64,000 bases of DNA from Catellatospora methionotrophica (GTDB lineage Bacteria > Actinomycetota > Actinomycetes > Mycobacteriales > Micromonosporaceae), in the NCBI RefSeq assembly GCF_011297335.1, contig NZ_JAAOTJ010000003.1, positions 186,001-250,000 of the forward strand, read 5' to 3'. The notes beneath the pieces were generated by a model, which worked only from the letters and a program-made list of their open reading frames with translations, made no database searches and was not told the DNA's origin. Both the position numbers and the translations under genes were made by a program. Of this stretch, positions 16,992 to 25,902 are shown one piece after another; the first letter of the stretch is position 1; every line of letters begins with the position of its first letter.

Positions 16992-18583
16992 CGCCGCACC
17001 TTGCGGCCGGTGTCGCGCAACACCTGCCGCACCACGTTGCGGCCCGGGATGCCGGTGACTCCGCCACCCCCGTGAGTGGCGGAGCCGGCCTGGTAGAGGC
17101 CCTTGATCGGGGTACGCAGATCCGCGTAGCCGGCCGCAGGGCGGCAGTGGAACATCTGTCCCGGGGTCAGCTCGCCGTGGAAGATGTTGCCGCCGATGAG
17201 GCCGTACTCGTGCTCCATCTGGTGCGGGCCGATGATCTGGCGGCCGATGACCGAGTCGGTGAAGCCGGGCGCGACCGCCTCCATGCGTGCGGTGAGGCGG
17301 TCGGCGTAGGCGCCGAGTTCGGCGGTGTGCGGCTGCGCGGCCCAGGTGTGCGGCACCCACTGGGTGAACATGCTGATCACGTGTTTGCCGTCGGGGGCCA
17401 GGGTCGGGTCGAACACCGACGGGATGCACACGTCGGCGAACGGCAGCGTCGCCGCCCGGCCGGACGCGGCCTCCTGGAAGGCGGTCTCGACGTCGTCGAG
17501 GGACTCCGACAGCACGATCGTGCCGCCGTACACCGCGGGGTCGTGTTCGGGGTGGCTGGCGAAGCTCGGCAGCCGGTCCACCGCGAAGTTGACCTTCACC
17601 GTGCCGGAGCGGGACTGCCACGACTCGATGTCGGCCACGAAGTCGCCCGGCAGGTCGGCGCGGTCCAGCAGCCGCAGGAACGAGATCGTCGGATGCGCCG
17701 TGGTGATCACCGTCGGGGCGGTGAGCTGCTCGCCGGATTCCAGGGTGACGCCGGTGACCCGGCCGCCGGTGGTGTCGATGCGGGCCACGGCCGCCCCGGT
17801 GCGGATCTGCGCGCCGAATGCGCGTGCCGAGGCGGCCATCGCGGCGGTGACCCCGCCCATGCCGCCGCGCGGGAATCCCCACGCCGCGGACTGCCCGCCG
17901 GTCTGGTCCAGGTGGTGGTGCAGGGTGACGAACGCGGTCCCGGCGCTGCGCGGGCCGCCCCAGGTGCCGATGACGCCCGACACCGACAGCAGGCCCCGCA
18001 TCGCGTCGGACTCGAACCGGTCCTCGACCAGGTCGGCGACGCTGGCGGTGAACAGCCGGGTCAGGTCGAACGCGGCCCGTACGTCGACGTTGCGCAGCGT
18101 CTTGAGCAGTGACGCCTGGCCGAGCAGGTCGCCGGGGCGTCTGCTGCCCAGCTTCGGCGGGATCGCGTCCAGCAGCGGCCCGACCTTCGCGCCGAGGCCG
18201 CCCAGCCACGTCTCCCAGCGCTCGTAGGCGTCGGCGTCGGCCTTGGAGAACTTGCCGATCTCCTCCCTGCGGCGCTGCGGATCGCTGACCAGGTGCAGGT
18301 GGCGTCCGTCGCGGCGGGGCGCGAAGTAGGGACCCTGCTCGTACACGTGGTAGCCGTGCTCGGCCAGGCGCAGGTCGGCCACCATGTCGGGCGGGAGCAG
18401 GCTCACCACATACGACAGGGAGGTCACCAGGAAGTCGGGGCCGAACGGGCGCTCGGACACCGCGGCCCCGCCGACGGTGTCGCGGCGTTCCAGCACCACC
18501 ACCCGCCGCCCGGCGCGCGCGAGGTACGCCGCGGCGACCAGGCCGTTGTGCCCACCGCCGATGATGATCACGTCATGCGTCAC
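16988..18583 (-). CDS. FAD-dependent oxidoreductase, phytoene desaturase/PYROXD2-like
   Basis: 531 residues beginning at GTG. The N-terminus carries a perfect dinucleotide-binding fold, VIIIGGGHNGLVAAAYLARAG, ending on ERRDTVGG. The conserved C-terminal flavin segment is GLYQAGSATHGGGGVTGIPG. Overall this is the NAD(P)/FAD-dependent oxidoreductase group related to carotenoid desaturases and animal PYROXD2, not a true crtI, since no other carotenoid gene is near. It is first in a two-gene operon with the Rieske oxygenase (4-base overlap). No strong RBS precedes the GTG; a palindromic operator lies about 20 bases upstream. Confidence 0.88.
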   Translation of the reverse strand: MTHDVIIIGGGHNGLVAAAYLARAGRRVVVLERRDTVGGAAVSERPFGPDFLVTSLSYVVSLLPPDMVADLRLAEHGYHVYEQGPYFAPRRDGRHLHLVSDPQRRREEIGKFSKADADAYERWETWLGGLGAKVGPLLDAIPPKLGSRRPGDLLGQASLLKTLRNVDVRAAFDLTRLFTASVADLVEDRFESDAMRGLLSVSGVIGTWGGPRSAGTAFVTLHHHLDQTGGQSAAWGFPRGGMGGVTAAMAASARAFGAQIRTGAAVARIDTTGGRVTGVTLESGEQLTAPTVITTAHPTISFLRLLDRADLPGDFVADIESWQSRSGTVKVNFAVDRLPSFASHPEHDPAVYGGTIVLSESLDDVETAFQEAASGRAATLPFADVCIPSVFDPTLAPDGKHVISMFTQWVPHTWAAQPHTAELGAYADRLTARMEAVAPGFTDSVIGRQIIGPHQMEHEYGLIGGNIFHGELTPGQMFHCRPAAGYADLRTPIKGLYQAGSATHGGGGVTGIPGRNVVRQVLRDTGRKVRR

Positions 18584-18601
18584 GCCAAAGAGTCTGACTG
18601 A

Positions 18602-18615
18602 CTGACCGATCAGTT
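18602..18615 (-). promoter_or_regulatory. Candidate repressor operator, ACTGACCGATCAGT
   Basis: A 5-base inverted repeat with 4-base centre, preceded by extra TGAC copies, lies 19-32 bases upstream of the oxidoreductase start. The pattern is common for TetR-type sites; no TetR gene is next to it. The rest of 18616-18906 shows no gene. Confidence 0.4.
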
Positions 18616-18906
18616 GGGAAGACCCAATTTCACCACATGGTATTTATCACCATCGGTTTCCAAGTCTCCTGTTGTCGACAGTACACCTCCGGCGGCAACC
18701 ACCGGTGGGCCACGATCGCCGACCTGACCGGATGGACGTGGCCGTCGCCGGGCAGCGGCGCGCCGTGGCACAGGACGTCGGTGCAGCTCACGTGGTCCCG
18801 TCGGCACCGGGTCGGCGGCAGTGACAACCGTCGCTGCCGCCCGGCGCGTTCCACCACGCGGTGCCGTCTCACCCGAGAGCGGCCCGGACAGCAGGGAGCG
18901 CTGACG

Positions 18907-20211
18907 GTGGACGGGTACTCGACGACCGGCACGGTCGCGGTCATCGACCTCGGGGTGGGCTGGCGCGAGCCGCACCCCGCTACCGAACGGCCGAGCACAC
19001 GTCGCCTGCTGCGGCCGCTGGCCGGGGCCGTCGCCGTGGCCATGATGTTCGCGCTGGGCGGCGCTGCACGGGGACGCCAACTGGAGGAGCTCGCCACCAT
19101 CGCGTTCAGTCCAGCCGGCGACTTCCAGATCCAGAACGACATGCTGCTGGTACGCGACGCCGACCGCCTCGCCGCCTACAGCCTCGCCGACGGCACCCGC
19201 CGCTGGGACATCGCCCTGCCGGGCACCAGGGGCACGAGCATGAATTCCACGCCCACGGTGCCCGGCCTGATGGTGACGGAGATGGAGGACCGGGAGACCG
19301 GCCGCCGCAGCACCTACGCCGTCGACGTGGACACCGGAGCGGTGCTGTGGCAGGCCGAGGAGATGCTGTCCCCGTACGGCGAGGTGGCGGTCGCGATGTG
19401 GTCGACCGACCAGGACCGCGGCTCCACCCAGGTCGTCGTCCGCGACGTGCGCACCGGCCAGCCCCGCTGGAGCGCGCAGCAGGTCCTGCCCGCGATCGAC
19501 TACTCGACCATGCTCCCGGACCGGGAACCGATGCGGGTCTGGACGCTGCAGGCCACCGGCGAGCTGGCCGAGCGTGACCTGCGGGACGGGCGGGTGCTCC
19601 GCCGCCAGCGCCTTGACCTGGCCGGGGCCGTGCCGGTCGATCTGGTCGCCTTCGACGGCAGGCTGATCGTCGAGACCAGGCGCGGTGAGCAGAACACCAC
19701 GGCCCTGTACTCCACCGCCGACCTGTCGCCGATCCTGTCGACAGCCCCGCTCGTGCAGCGCAGCGACTGCGGCGCGTTCTGGTGCGCGACGTCGCAGCCG
19801 GTGGACCTGCAGCCGACGACCAGCCCGATGGAGATCGTGGACAAGGCCACCGGCCTCGTCCGTCAGCGCTTCCCCGCAGGCAGCTTCGGCATGCCGACAC
19901 CGGCCGGTCTGATCGTCGGCAGCCCCGAGCCGGGCCCGACCGGGCTCCCTGCCATCGCGCTGCTCGACCCGGCGACCGCCAGCCCGCTGTTCGACGTCAC
20001 CGGATGGGACGTGTACCTGGTCTCCACGGCGTCGACGACGGTGCTCGCCCGCAACATCGGCACCGGGCCGGGGCAGGTCGCCTGGCTGACCCCCGACGGC
20101 CTCGACATGGCACAGCTGCCCGTGCCCGCGGACCGCTGCAAGTTCTCGCCGCGGGTGGCCGCGTGCCGCAGCGGGCCGGACACCCTGACCATGTGGCGAC
20201 GCACCCGCTGA
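18907..20211 (+). CDS. Membrane-anchored PQQ-type beta-propeller protein
   Basis: 434 residues from GTG 18907, chosen because GGGAG lies 8 bases upstream; the longer open frame has no signal. A cytoplasmic stub of about 30 residues is followed by one transmembrane helix (PLAGAVAVAMMFALGG, about 40-56). Then come repeated blade-like motifs such as LAAYSLADGTRRWDIALPG, YAVDVDTGAVLWQAEEML and VVRDVRTGQPRWSAQQVL, the W-containing blade pattern of PQQ-type propellers. No PQQ cofactor residues or catalytic site are evident, so a structural or sensing role outside the membrane is more likely than dehydrogenase activity. Confidence 0.75.
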   Translation: MDGYSTTGTVAVIDLGVGWREPHPATERPSTRRLLRPLAGAVAVAMMFALGGAARGRQLEELATIAFSPAGDFQIQNDMLLVRDADRLAAYSLADGTRRWDIALPGTRGTSMNSTPTVPGLMVTEMEDRETGRRSTYAVDVDTGAVLWQAEEMLSPYGEVAVAMWSTDQDRGSTQVVVRDVRTGQPRWSAQQVLPAIDYSTMLPDREPMRVWTLQATGELAERDLRDGRVLRRQRLDLAGAVPVDLVAFDGRLIVETRRGEQNTTALYSTADLSPILSTAPLVQRSDCGAFWCATSQPVDLQPTTSPMEIVDKATGLVRQRFPAGSFGMPTPAGLIVGSPEPGPTGLPAIALLDPATASPLFDVTGWDVYLVSTASTTVLARNIGTGPGQVAWLTPDGLDMAQLPVPADRCKFSPRVAACRSGPDTLTMWRRTR

Positions 20212-20231
20212 TCACGGCCTGGTACGCGGTG

Positions 20232-20267
20232 GACCGGTCGGCGTCGCCCGGACGGCGCCGACCGGTC
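20232..20267. terminator. Bidirectional terminator hairpin
   Basis: GACCGGTCGGCG and its exact complement with a 12-base loop lie between the propeller gene and the convergent pectate lyase gene. Confidence 0.6.
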
Positions 20268-20276
20268 CTGGACGGG

Positions 20277-21707
20277 TCAGCCGATGTTGGCCTGCGGCCC
20301 CGCGTACGTGCGGAGCAGGGTGGGCACGTCGGCTGCCGCGTCGAGGGTGTAGGCGTAGAAGCTGCCCGGCGTGAACGCCGACCCGAGGGTCTGCTGCTTG
20401 CCGGTGCAGCTGACGCAGATGCTGCCGCTCTGGCGCAGTTGCGCGGTCGCGTCCGGGTAGTACGGGTCCTTCACGTTCTCGAAGTAGCTGTTCTCCAGCA
20501 CCATCTTCGTCGCGCCGCGGGCGTAGTTGCCGTACGAGGCGACGTTGCTCAGGTAGTTGTTGTACAGGTGGGCGTAGGCCACGTTGTCGGTGCTGGGGTT
20601 GCGCTGGTTGGTGTCCTTGATCCAGTTGTGGTGGATCGTCATCCGCGCGGTGACGTTGTCGGTCCAGCCGATGCCGAAAGCCTTGTTGTTGCTGGCCAGC
20701 ACGTTCCAGGAGATCGTCAGGTAGCTGGTGTCCTTGCGGCTGTCGATCAGGCCGTCGTTCATCCGCGTGATGGTGTTGTGGTCGATCCAGACGTGGTCGG
20801 CGGTGTCCATCTGGATGCCGTCGTAGTCGTAGACCTTGTCGTCGGGGTCGTCGTCGGCCATCTGCGTGTCGCGGATGGTCAGGTTGCGGATGATGACGTT
20901 GCGCACGCCGGTGCCGAGGAAGAAACCGCCGCCGACGATGTGGCCGGAGGTGCCGACGCCGACGATCGTCTTGTTCGAGGCGACCCGCAGCTCGGTGCCC
21001 TTGGGCGTGACGGTGATCGCGCCGCTGACCCGGATGACGTACGGCTCGGCCGCGGTCACGTAGCGCTGCAGGTCGGCGAACGTGCTGACGGTGACGGTCG
21101 CCCCGGCCGCGCCGCCGGTGGTGCCGCCGCCGGTCGAGGCGAACCCGTCCGGACTGCTGGACCAGGTGCGCCCGCCGACGCCGGTGAACGCCCACTGCTT
21201 GTTGGTGTTGGCGGTGCAGGTCTCCTGGATGATCTGCGCGCCGTTGGCGGTCGAGGCGTCCTTGAGGCTGACGCACAGCCCCGAGTGCACGCTGATGATC
21301 TGGTACGTGTTCGTGCCGCTGGCGACCAGCCGCCACTGCTGGTTGGCCTGGCTGGACACGCACCCGTACTGCTGCAACTGCACCCCGGAGGCCGTGGACC
21401 AGCCGGGAATGTCGACGCACCTGCCGCTGCTGACGTTGACCAGCTGGTAGTTCGAGCCGACGGCGGTCAGGCGGAACTGCTGCCACGGCGAGTTCGCGGT
21501 GCAGCCCCACTGCTGCAGCAGCGCCCCGTTGGCACTGGACGCGCCGGGCACGTCGATGCACTTGCCGCTCTTGGCGACCACCAGCTGGTACGCCACACCG
21601 GTCGCCGGTGCGGCCTGGGCCGGGGCGGACGGCAGGCCGACGAGGGCGGCCAGCATCGTCGCGGCGAGCGCCGCGGCGGCGTATCGCAGGGTTCTGATCG
21701 TGTTCAT
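20277..21707 (-). CDS. Secreted pectate lyase (PL1) with N-terminal ricin-type binding module
   Basis: Cleaves polygalacturonate by beta-elimination outside the cell. 476 residues: Sec signal to PAQAAP (about 33), a ricin-B/CBM13-type trefoil from about 36 to 172 with repeated QxW units (SPWQQFRL, NQQWRLV, NKQWAF), and then a PL1 beta-helix. Lyase marks are the stack from ASNKTIVGVG, the metal-site strand YDGIQMDTADHVWIDHNTIT, and RNPSTDNVAYAHLYNNYL, where the Arg is the expected catalytic base. AGGAGA precedes the ATG. It lies 21 bases after the pectinesterase gene on the same strand, an operon. Its binding module is nearly identical at DNA level to that of its neighbour. Confidence 0.93.
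   Translation of the reverse strand: MNTIRTLRYAAAALAATMLAALVGLPSAPAQAAPATGVAYQLVVAKSGKCIDVPGASSANGALLQQWGCTANSPWQQFRLTAVGSNYQLVNVSSGRCVDIPGWSTASGVQLQQYGCVSSQANQQWRLVASGTNTYQIISVHSGLCVSLKDASTANGAQIIQETCTANTNKQWAFTGVGGRTWSSSPDGFASTGGGTTGGAAGATVTVSTFADLQRYVTAAEPYVIRVSGAITVTPKGTELRVASNKTIVGVGTSGHIVGGGFFLGTGVRNVIIRNLTIRDTQMADDDPDDKVYDYDGIQMDTADHVWIDHNTITRMNDGLIDSRKDTSYLTISWNVLASNNKAFGIGWTDNVTARMTIHHNWIKDTNQRNPSTDNVAYAHLYNNYLSNVASYGNYARGATKMVLENSYFENVKDPYYPDATAQLRQSGSICVSCTGKQQTLGSAFTPGSFYAYTLDAAADVPTLLRTYAGPQANIG
21181..21619. repeat. Ricin-module duplication, copy in pectate lyase gene
   Basis: About 440 bases align without gaps to 22615-23053 with roughly 26 mismatches by eye, mostly at wobble positions. 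The match begins at the module-linker boundary and stops just before the signal peptides, which differ. Confidence 0.9.
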
Positions 21708-21728
21708 TGTTCGTCTCCTAGAGGGGGG

Positions 21729-23147
21729 TCAGCCGACCGGGTTCCAGCCGTCGGTGCCGGCCAGATACTTCTGCGGGGTGTAGTTCGGTGCGGCGGCGTC
21801 GGACAGCTGCGGCCGGTTGCTCCCGGTGCCCGCGCCGGAGCCGGTGTTGCGGTATTCGAGGAAGCGCGCGTTCTGCCACGTGTTGCCGGACATGTCGGTC
21901 CACGGCTGGGCGGTGCGGATCGTCGCCGACAGGTTCGATTCGCGGAACAGCACCTGCGCGGCCGGGCCCCAGGGGCGGCCGAGCTGGGTGACGCCACTGG
22001 CCGCGCCGGTGATCGTGCAGCGGTAGATCAGGATGCCGTACGCGACGCCCGGGTCGGTGCGGGCCGCGGTGATCGGGCCGCCGCTGGTGCGCTTCTCGTG
22101 GATGGTGCTGGCGTTGAACACCGCCGTGCCGCTACCGAAGATGAAGTCGACGGTCCCCTCGACGTAGGAGTTCACGATGTAGGCGCGGTGGTTGTTGAGC
22201 AGCAGCGTGTCCTGGTTGCCGAGGAACCGGACGTTGTCGAACACGGCCCGGTCGCCGTTGAGGTTCGCGGCCACGGCCTGGCTGCCCTCGCCGTAATCGT
22301 TGGCGACGGTCAGGTTCACCGCGCGGAAGTCGCGGCCGTTGACGAACAGGGTGGCGCTGCCGGAGGTGCCCCATCCCCCGGCGGAGCTGTGGTTGTTGAC
22401 GATGACGGTGCTGCTCGCCGAGCCGCCCAGGCCCTGCAGGGTGATGTTGGGCTTGTTGGACGCGATGGTGACGATCTCCCGGTAGGTGCCCGCCTTGATG
22501 GTGATGACCTGGCGGGTGGTGCTGTTGGCGGGCACGGCGTCGACGGCGGCCTGCACGGTGGTGTACCGGCCGGTGCCGTCGGCGGCGACGGTCGCGCCGG
22601 TGCCGCTGTCGACGCCGGTGAACGCCCACTGCTTGTTGGTGTTGGCCGTGCAGGTCTCCTGGATGATCTGCGCGCCGTTGGCCGTGGACGCGTCCTTGAG
22701 GCTGACGCACAGCCCCGAGTGCACGCTGATGACCTGGTAGGTGTTGCTGCCACTGGCCACCAGGCGCCACTGCTGGTTGGCCTGGCTGGACACGCACCCG
22801 TACTGCTGCAACTGCACCCCCGAGGCCGTGGACCAGCCGGGCACGTCCACACACCTGCCGCTGCTCACGTTGACCAGCTGATAGTTGGAGCCCACCGCCG
22901 TCAGGCGGAACTGCTGCCACGGCGAGTTCGCGGTGCAGCCCCACTGCTGCAACAGCGCCCCGTTGGCACTGGACGCACCGGGCACGTCGATGCACTTGCC
23001 GCTCTTGGTCACCACCAGCTGGTACGCCACACCGGTCGCCGGTGCGGCCTGGGCGGGCGACGCGGCCACCGCCAACGCTGCGCCCGGCGCGGCGATCGCG
23101 AGCGCCACGGCCAGCCACAGCCTCGCTCTTGTCAGTCTTCCTGGCAC
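21729..23147 (-). CDS. Secreted pectinesterase (CE8) with N-terminal ricin-type binding module
   Basis: Removes methyl esters from pectin so that lyases can act. 472 residues starting at GTG 23147, with AAGGAGGA just upstream; the longer frame lacks a signal. A signal peptide ends at PAQAAP, the ricin-type trefoil occupies about 38-175, and the CE8 beta-helix follows. Family marks are GRYTTVQAAVDAVP, the catalytic Asp regions FLGNQDTLL and VDFIFGSGTAVF, and LGRPWGP with its substrate Arg. It is the first gene of the pectinesterase-pectate lyase operon, so de-esterification and cleavage enzymes are made together. Confidence 0.93.
   Translation of the reverse strand: MPGRLTRARLWLAVALAIAAPGAALAVAASPAQAAPATGVAYQLVVTKSGKCIDVPGASSANGALLQQWGCTANSPWQQFRLTAVGSNYQLVNVSSGRCVDVPGWSTASGVQLQQYGCVSSQANQQWRLVASGSNTYQVISVHSGLCVSLKDASTANGAQIIQETCTANTNKQWAFTGVDSGTGATVAADGTGRYTTVQAAVDAVPANSTTRQVITIKAGTYREIVTIASNKPNITLQGLGGSASSTVIVNNHSSAGGWGTSGSATLFVNGRDFRAVNLTVANDYGEGSQAVAANLNGDRAVFDNVRFLGNQDTLLLNNHRAYIVNSYVEGTVDFIFGSGTAVFNASTIHEKRTSGGPITAARTDPGVAYGILIYRCTITGAASGVTQLGRPWGPAAQVLFRESNLSATIRTAQPWTDMSGNTWQNARFLEYRNTGSGAGTGSNRPQLSDAAAPNYTPQKYLAGTDGWNPVG
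22615..23053. repeat. Ricin-module duplication, copy in pectinesterase gene
   Basis: Partner of 21181-21619 at a constant offset of 1434 bases. The retained similarity suggests recent duplication or gene conversion of the binding module. Confidence 0.9.
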
Positions 23148-23399
23148 CGCTGTTCCTCCTTGTCGAACGGTCGGGCCACCGGCGTCGCGTCGCGTGGCGC
23201 ACCCACGGCGCGGGCCGGATCGGCCCCTGTGTCGATATGGAGACGGCGGCGGGCCGGGCGCGATAACAAGAACGGACGAGACTTTTCTCGCCCGTGCCGA
23301 CAAAGTCCGCGCACCTCCAGCGCATACCTGCGGCCTTCCTGGTGCAATGAGCAGCTCGCAGGCCGTGCCGGGTGGGCTGAGCCGGGTGGGCTTCGCCCC

Positions 23400-23516
23400 A
23401 TGATCGAAAAAGCCAGGGTGGCCGTCGCCGGGGTGGGCGACAACGTGTCCGCCCTCGTCCAGGGCCACGCCTTCTACCGCGCCACCGGCAGCCTCGTCGG
23501 CATCTGCCGCCCCTAG
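23400..23516 (+). pseudogene. N-terminal fragment of an inositol-3-phosphate synthase-like gene
   Basis: ATG to TAG encodes 38 residues, MIEKARVAVAGVGDNVSAL and QGHAFYRATGSL. This matches the beginning of actinobacterial myo-inositol-1-phosphate synthase-type proteins (RVAIAGVGNCASSLVQG...YY). The reading frame stops where the Rossmann domain should continue. It is probably a deletion remnant; expression as a peptide cannot be excluded. No RBS is obvious. Confidence 0.5.
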
Positions 23517-23545
23517 GTCGACGGGCTCGACACCGGTGGGGCGGT

Positions 23546-25768
23546 TCAGGCGGGCGGCGGGGCCGCAGCCCCTGCGGTCATCGACGCGCCCATCGTCTTG
23601 TCCTTGCGGTTGAGCAGGAACGTCGTGCTCGGCAGCTGCCCGGTCGGGGCGCGTTCGCCGCGGGCGGTGGCCGGGTCGCCGCTGCGCAGCACCGTGGTCG
23701 CCCAGCCGTCCTGGCCCCAGGAGTTGCCCGCGTCGTCGACGCCGCCGCCGACCTGGACGTCACGGCCGTTGGCCAAGGCCACGTTGCGGCGCAGCCGCGC
23801 CTGGGAGTACACGAACGCGAACCCGGTGCCGCCGTTGCGGTAGGCGGTGTTGTTGGTGACGGTCAGCCGACCGGGGTTGCCGGCCTCGGTGAAGCCGTAG
23901 CCCGCGTTGTCCCAGGACGCGTTGTCGACCACGACGTGGGCCACGGCCGGGGCGGGCGAGCCGCCGCCGAGTTTGACGCCGTTGCCGGGGCCGTTGAACG
24001 CGGCGATGTTCCACCGGTTGTGGCCGTTGCCGTAGGCCCAGTTGCCGACGACGGTCACCGGGTCGGTGAAGTTGCTCAGGTCCAGGCCGTCGCCGGAGTT
24101 CTCGGCGAAGCGGTTGCCGCGTACGACGTTGCCCGGCCCGCCGCCGTTCTTGATCGCCAGGCCGTCGGCGCTGCCGCCACGGTCGGCGGTGTCGTGGTTG
24201 CGGGCGAAGTCGCTGTCGAGGACCTGGTTGCCCCGCGTGCCCGCGTCGCGCAGGGTCAGCGCGGTGTCGCCGTTGTCGTGCATCGACAGCCTGCGGAACA
24301 CGTTGTCGTGGCAGCTCCGGCACACGTAGGCGTGGCTGGGCGCGTTGCGCAGCTCCAGGCCCTGCACGGTCCAGTACCCGCCGGTCTGGTTGATCAGCCA
24401 CTGGCCGCCGGGCAGGGCCGAGCCGTCGACGACGGGCCGTTCCCCGACCAGGTTGCTGAGCGTGATCCGCCGGGCCGCGAGGCCGCTGGTGGTGATCGCG
24501 ATGGTCGCGGCCGGGCGGTGTGTGCCCGCGCGCAGCGCGATGACCTGCCCCGGCTGCACCACGTCCACGGCCCTGGCCAGGGTCGCGTACGGCCGGGCGG
24601 CGCTGCCGGGCCCGGAGTCGTCGCCGTCGACCGCGACATAGAGGTCCGCGCTGGTCACGCCCTGCGCCGTCACGACGTGGCGGGCAGCCGCGGGCGGCGA
24701 CGGGGACGGGCTGCCCGCCGGTGTCGGGGCCGTGCCGCTCGGCGTGGTCGCGGGTGCGGCCTGCGGCGGCGGGGCGGGCGGTGTCGGCGGGGAGGCCGGT
24801 GGCGCGGTCGCGGTGACGGCCAGCACCGCCGCGGTGGCCGCGGCGACCCCCACCCCCGCGGTGCCGACGATCTTCACGTTGAGGTATCCGGCGACGCGTC
24901 GTACCGCGTCCGCGACCAGCGCCGCGACGCCGCCCGATGCCGCCCCGCCCGCTCCGGCGGAGCCGGCCCCGACCAGCGCGGGCAGTCCCTCGGTGAGCAC
25001 GGCGGGGACCTGCAGCAGCCACGGCAGGGCCAGCACCCGTGCGGCGGGAACGCCACGGCGACCCGCCAGCAGGCAGGCCTCACAGTCGGCGACGTGACGG
25101 CCGAGGCGTTTGAGCCAGCGCGGCTCGGCACCGGCGTCCCATGACGCCGCGACCTCGCCCAGCCCGGCGCAGCGCGGCGCGGACCGCAGCGCGCGCAGCA
25201 CGGTCAGCGCCAGGTCGAGCCGCGCCCGCATCCGCTGCACCCGAACGGCGGTGTGCGCAGGGCTCAGCGACAGCGCGGCCGCGACCTCAGCGCGGGTCAT
25301 CGTCCCGGCGACCTCCTGCGACCACAGCGCCAGGGTCTGCCGCTCGGCGGCGTTCAGGAACCCGGTCGCCTGGGCGATCAGGCGCAGCTCACGGTCGACG
25401 TCGACGCGGTCCTCGGCCAGCGCGGCGACGTCGGCGTCCGGGTCGGGCGGCTCTGCGACGCCGAGGTCGAGCGGCGCGACGGCGCGGGCGCGGTGGCGGG
25501 CCAGGCGGCGCGCGCGTTCCTGGATCTGGCTGACCGCGATGGACACCAGCCAGGCCTTGAACCCGTCGGGCTCGCGCAGCCCACGCAGGTGCCGGACCGC
25601 GCGCAGCATCGTCTCCTGCACCACGTCGTCGACGTCGGGATCGGCCCCCAGCGCCCGGCGGACCACCGCGTACACCAGCGGCAGGTGGTCGCCGAGCAGT
25701 GACTCCAGGGCATGCCGGTCACCTGCGCGGGCGGCGGCCACGCGCGCGGCATCCGCCGTCGGGGACAA
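23546..25768 (-). CDS. ECF sigma factor - zinc-finger - transmembrane - PL9 pectate lyase fusion
   Basis: One 740-residue frame with no internal stop. The start is TTG 25768 with GAGGAG 6 bases upstream. Order: sigma-70 region 2 (about 10-85, DVDDVVQETMLRAVRHL); sigma-70 region 4 (about 125-180, MTRAEVAAALSLSPAHTAVRVQRMRARL); RHVADCEAC (about 224-232), an H-x3-C-x2-C motif as in zinc anti-sigma factors; one transmembrane helix (about 297-320); a Pro/Ala/Thr tether; and a PL9 beta-helix from about 370 with DGLAIKNGGGPGNVVRGN (Lys as expected catalytic base) and NGVKLGGG. The sigma part would be cytosolic and the lyase outside. ECF groups with C-terminal zinc-finger/membrane extensions are known in actinobacteria; a pectate lyase as the outer domain makes a pectin-sensing regulator plausible (inference). 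Confidence 0.88.
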   Translation of the reverse strand: MSPTADAARVAAARAGDRHALESLLGDHLPLVYAVVRRALGADPDVDDVVQETMLRAVRHLRGLREPDGFKAWLVSIAVSQIQERARRLARHRARAVAPLDLGVAEPPDPDADVAALAEDRVDVDRELRLIAQATGFLNAAERQTLALWSQEVAGTMTRAEVAAALSLSPAHTAVRVQRMRARLDLALTVLRALRSAPRCAGLGEVAASWDAGAEPRWLKRLGRHVADCEACLLAGRRGVPAARVLALPWLLQVPAVLTEGLPALVGAGSAGAGGAASGGVAALVADAVRRVAGYLNVKIVGTAGVGVAAATAAVLAVTATAPPASPPTPPAPPPQAAPATTPSGTAPTPAGSPSPSPPAAARHVVTAQGVTSADLYVAVDGDDSGPGSAARPYATLARAVDVVQPGQVIALRAGTHRPAATIAITTSGLAARRITLSNLVGERPVVDGSALPGGQWLINQTGGYWTVQGLELRNAPSHAYVCRSCHDNVFRRLSMHDNGDTALTLRDAGTRGNQVLDSDFARNHDTADRGGSADGLAIKNGGGPGNVVRGNRFAENSGDGLDLSNFTDPVTVVGNWAYGNGHNRWNIAAFNGPGNGVKLGGGSPAPAVAHVVVDNASWDNAGYGFTEAGNPGRLTVTNNTAYRNGGTGFAFVYSQARLRRNVALANGRDVQVGGGVDDAGNSWGQDGWATTVLRSGDPATARGERAPTGQLPSTTFLLNRKDKTMGASMTAGAAAPPPA

Positions 25769-25902
25769 GGCGACTCCTCGGCGTATCGCGACCGGCCTGG
25801 CCGGTCGGCACGTGCCCGACATGGTGACATCCATGAATGTTCGTTGTAAAGCCGAACTAACGGCGAGCGGTGCCACTGCGGCCGGCTCGTTAGAGTGCTG
25901 CC

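Noticed and set aside
16988-18583. Carotenoid biosynthesis (crtI) assignment
   Set aside because: The protein is of the wider phytoene-desaturase-like group, but no crtB, crtE or other carotenoid gene is present and its partner is a Rieske oxygenase.
19782-23516. A 1244-codon open frame on the plus strand opposite the pectinase genes
   Set aside because: Composition is Val/Gly/Arg/His/Asp-rich with no domain, and it mirrors the codon phase of the real minus-strand genes; a GC-driven shadow.
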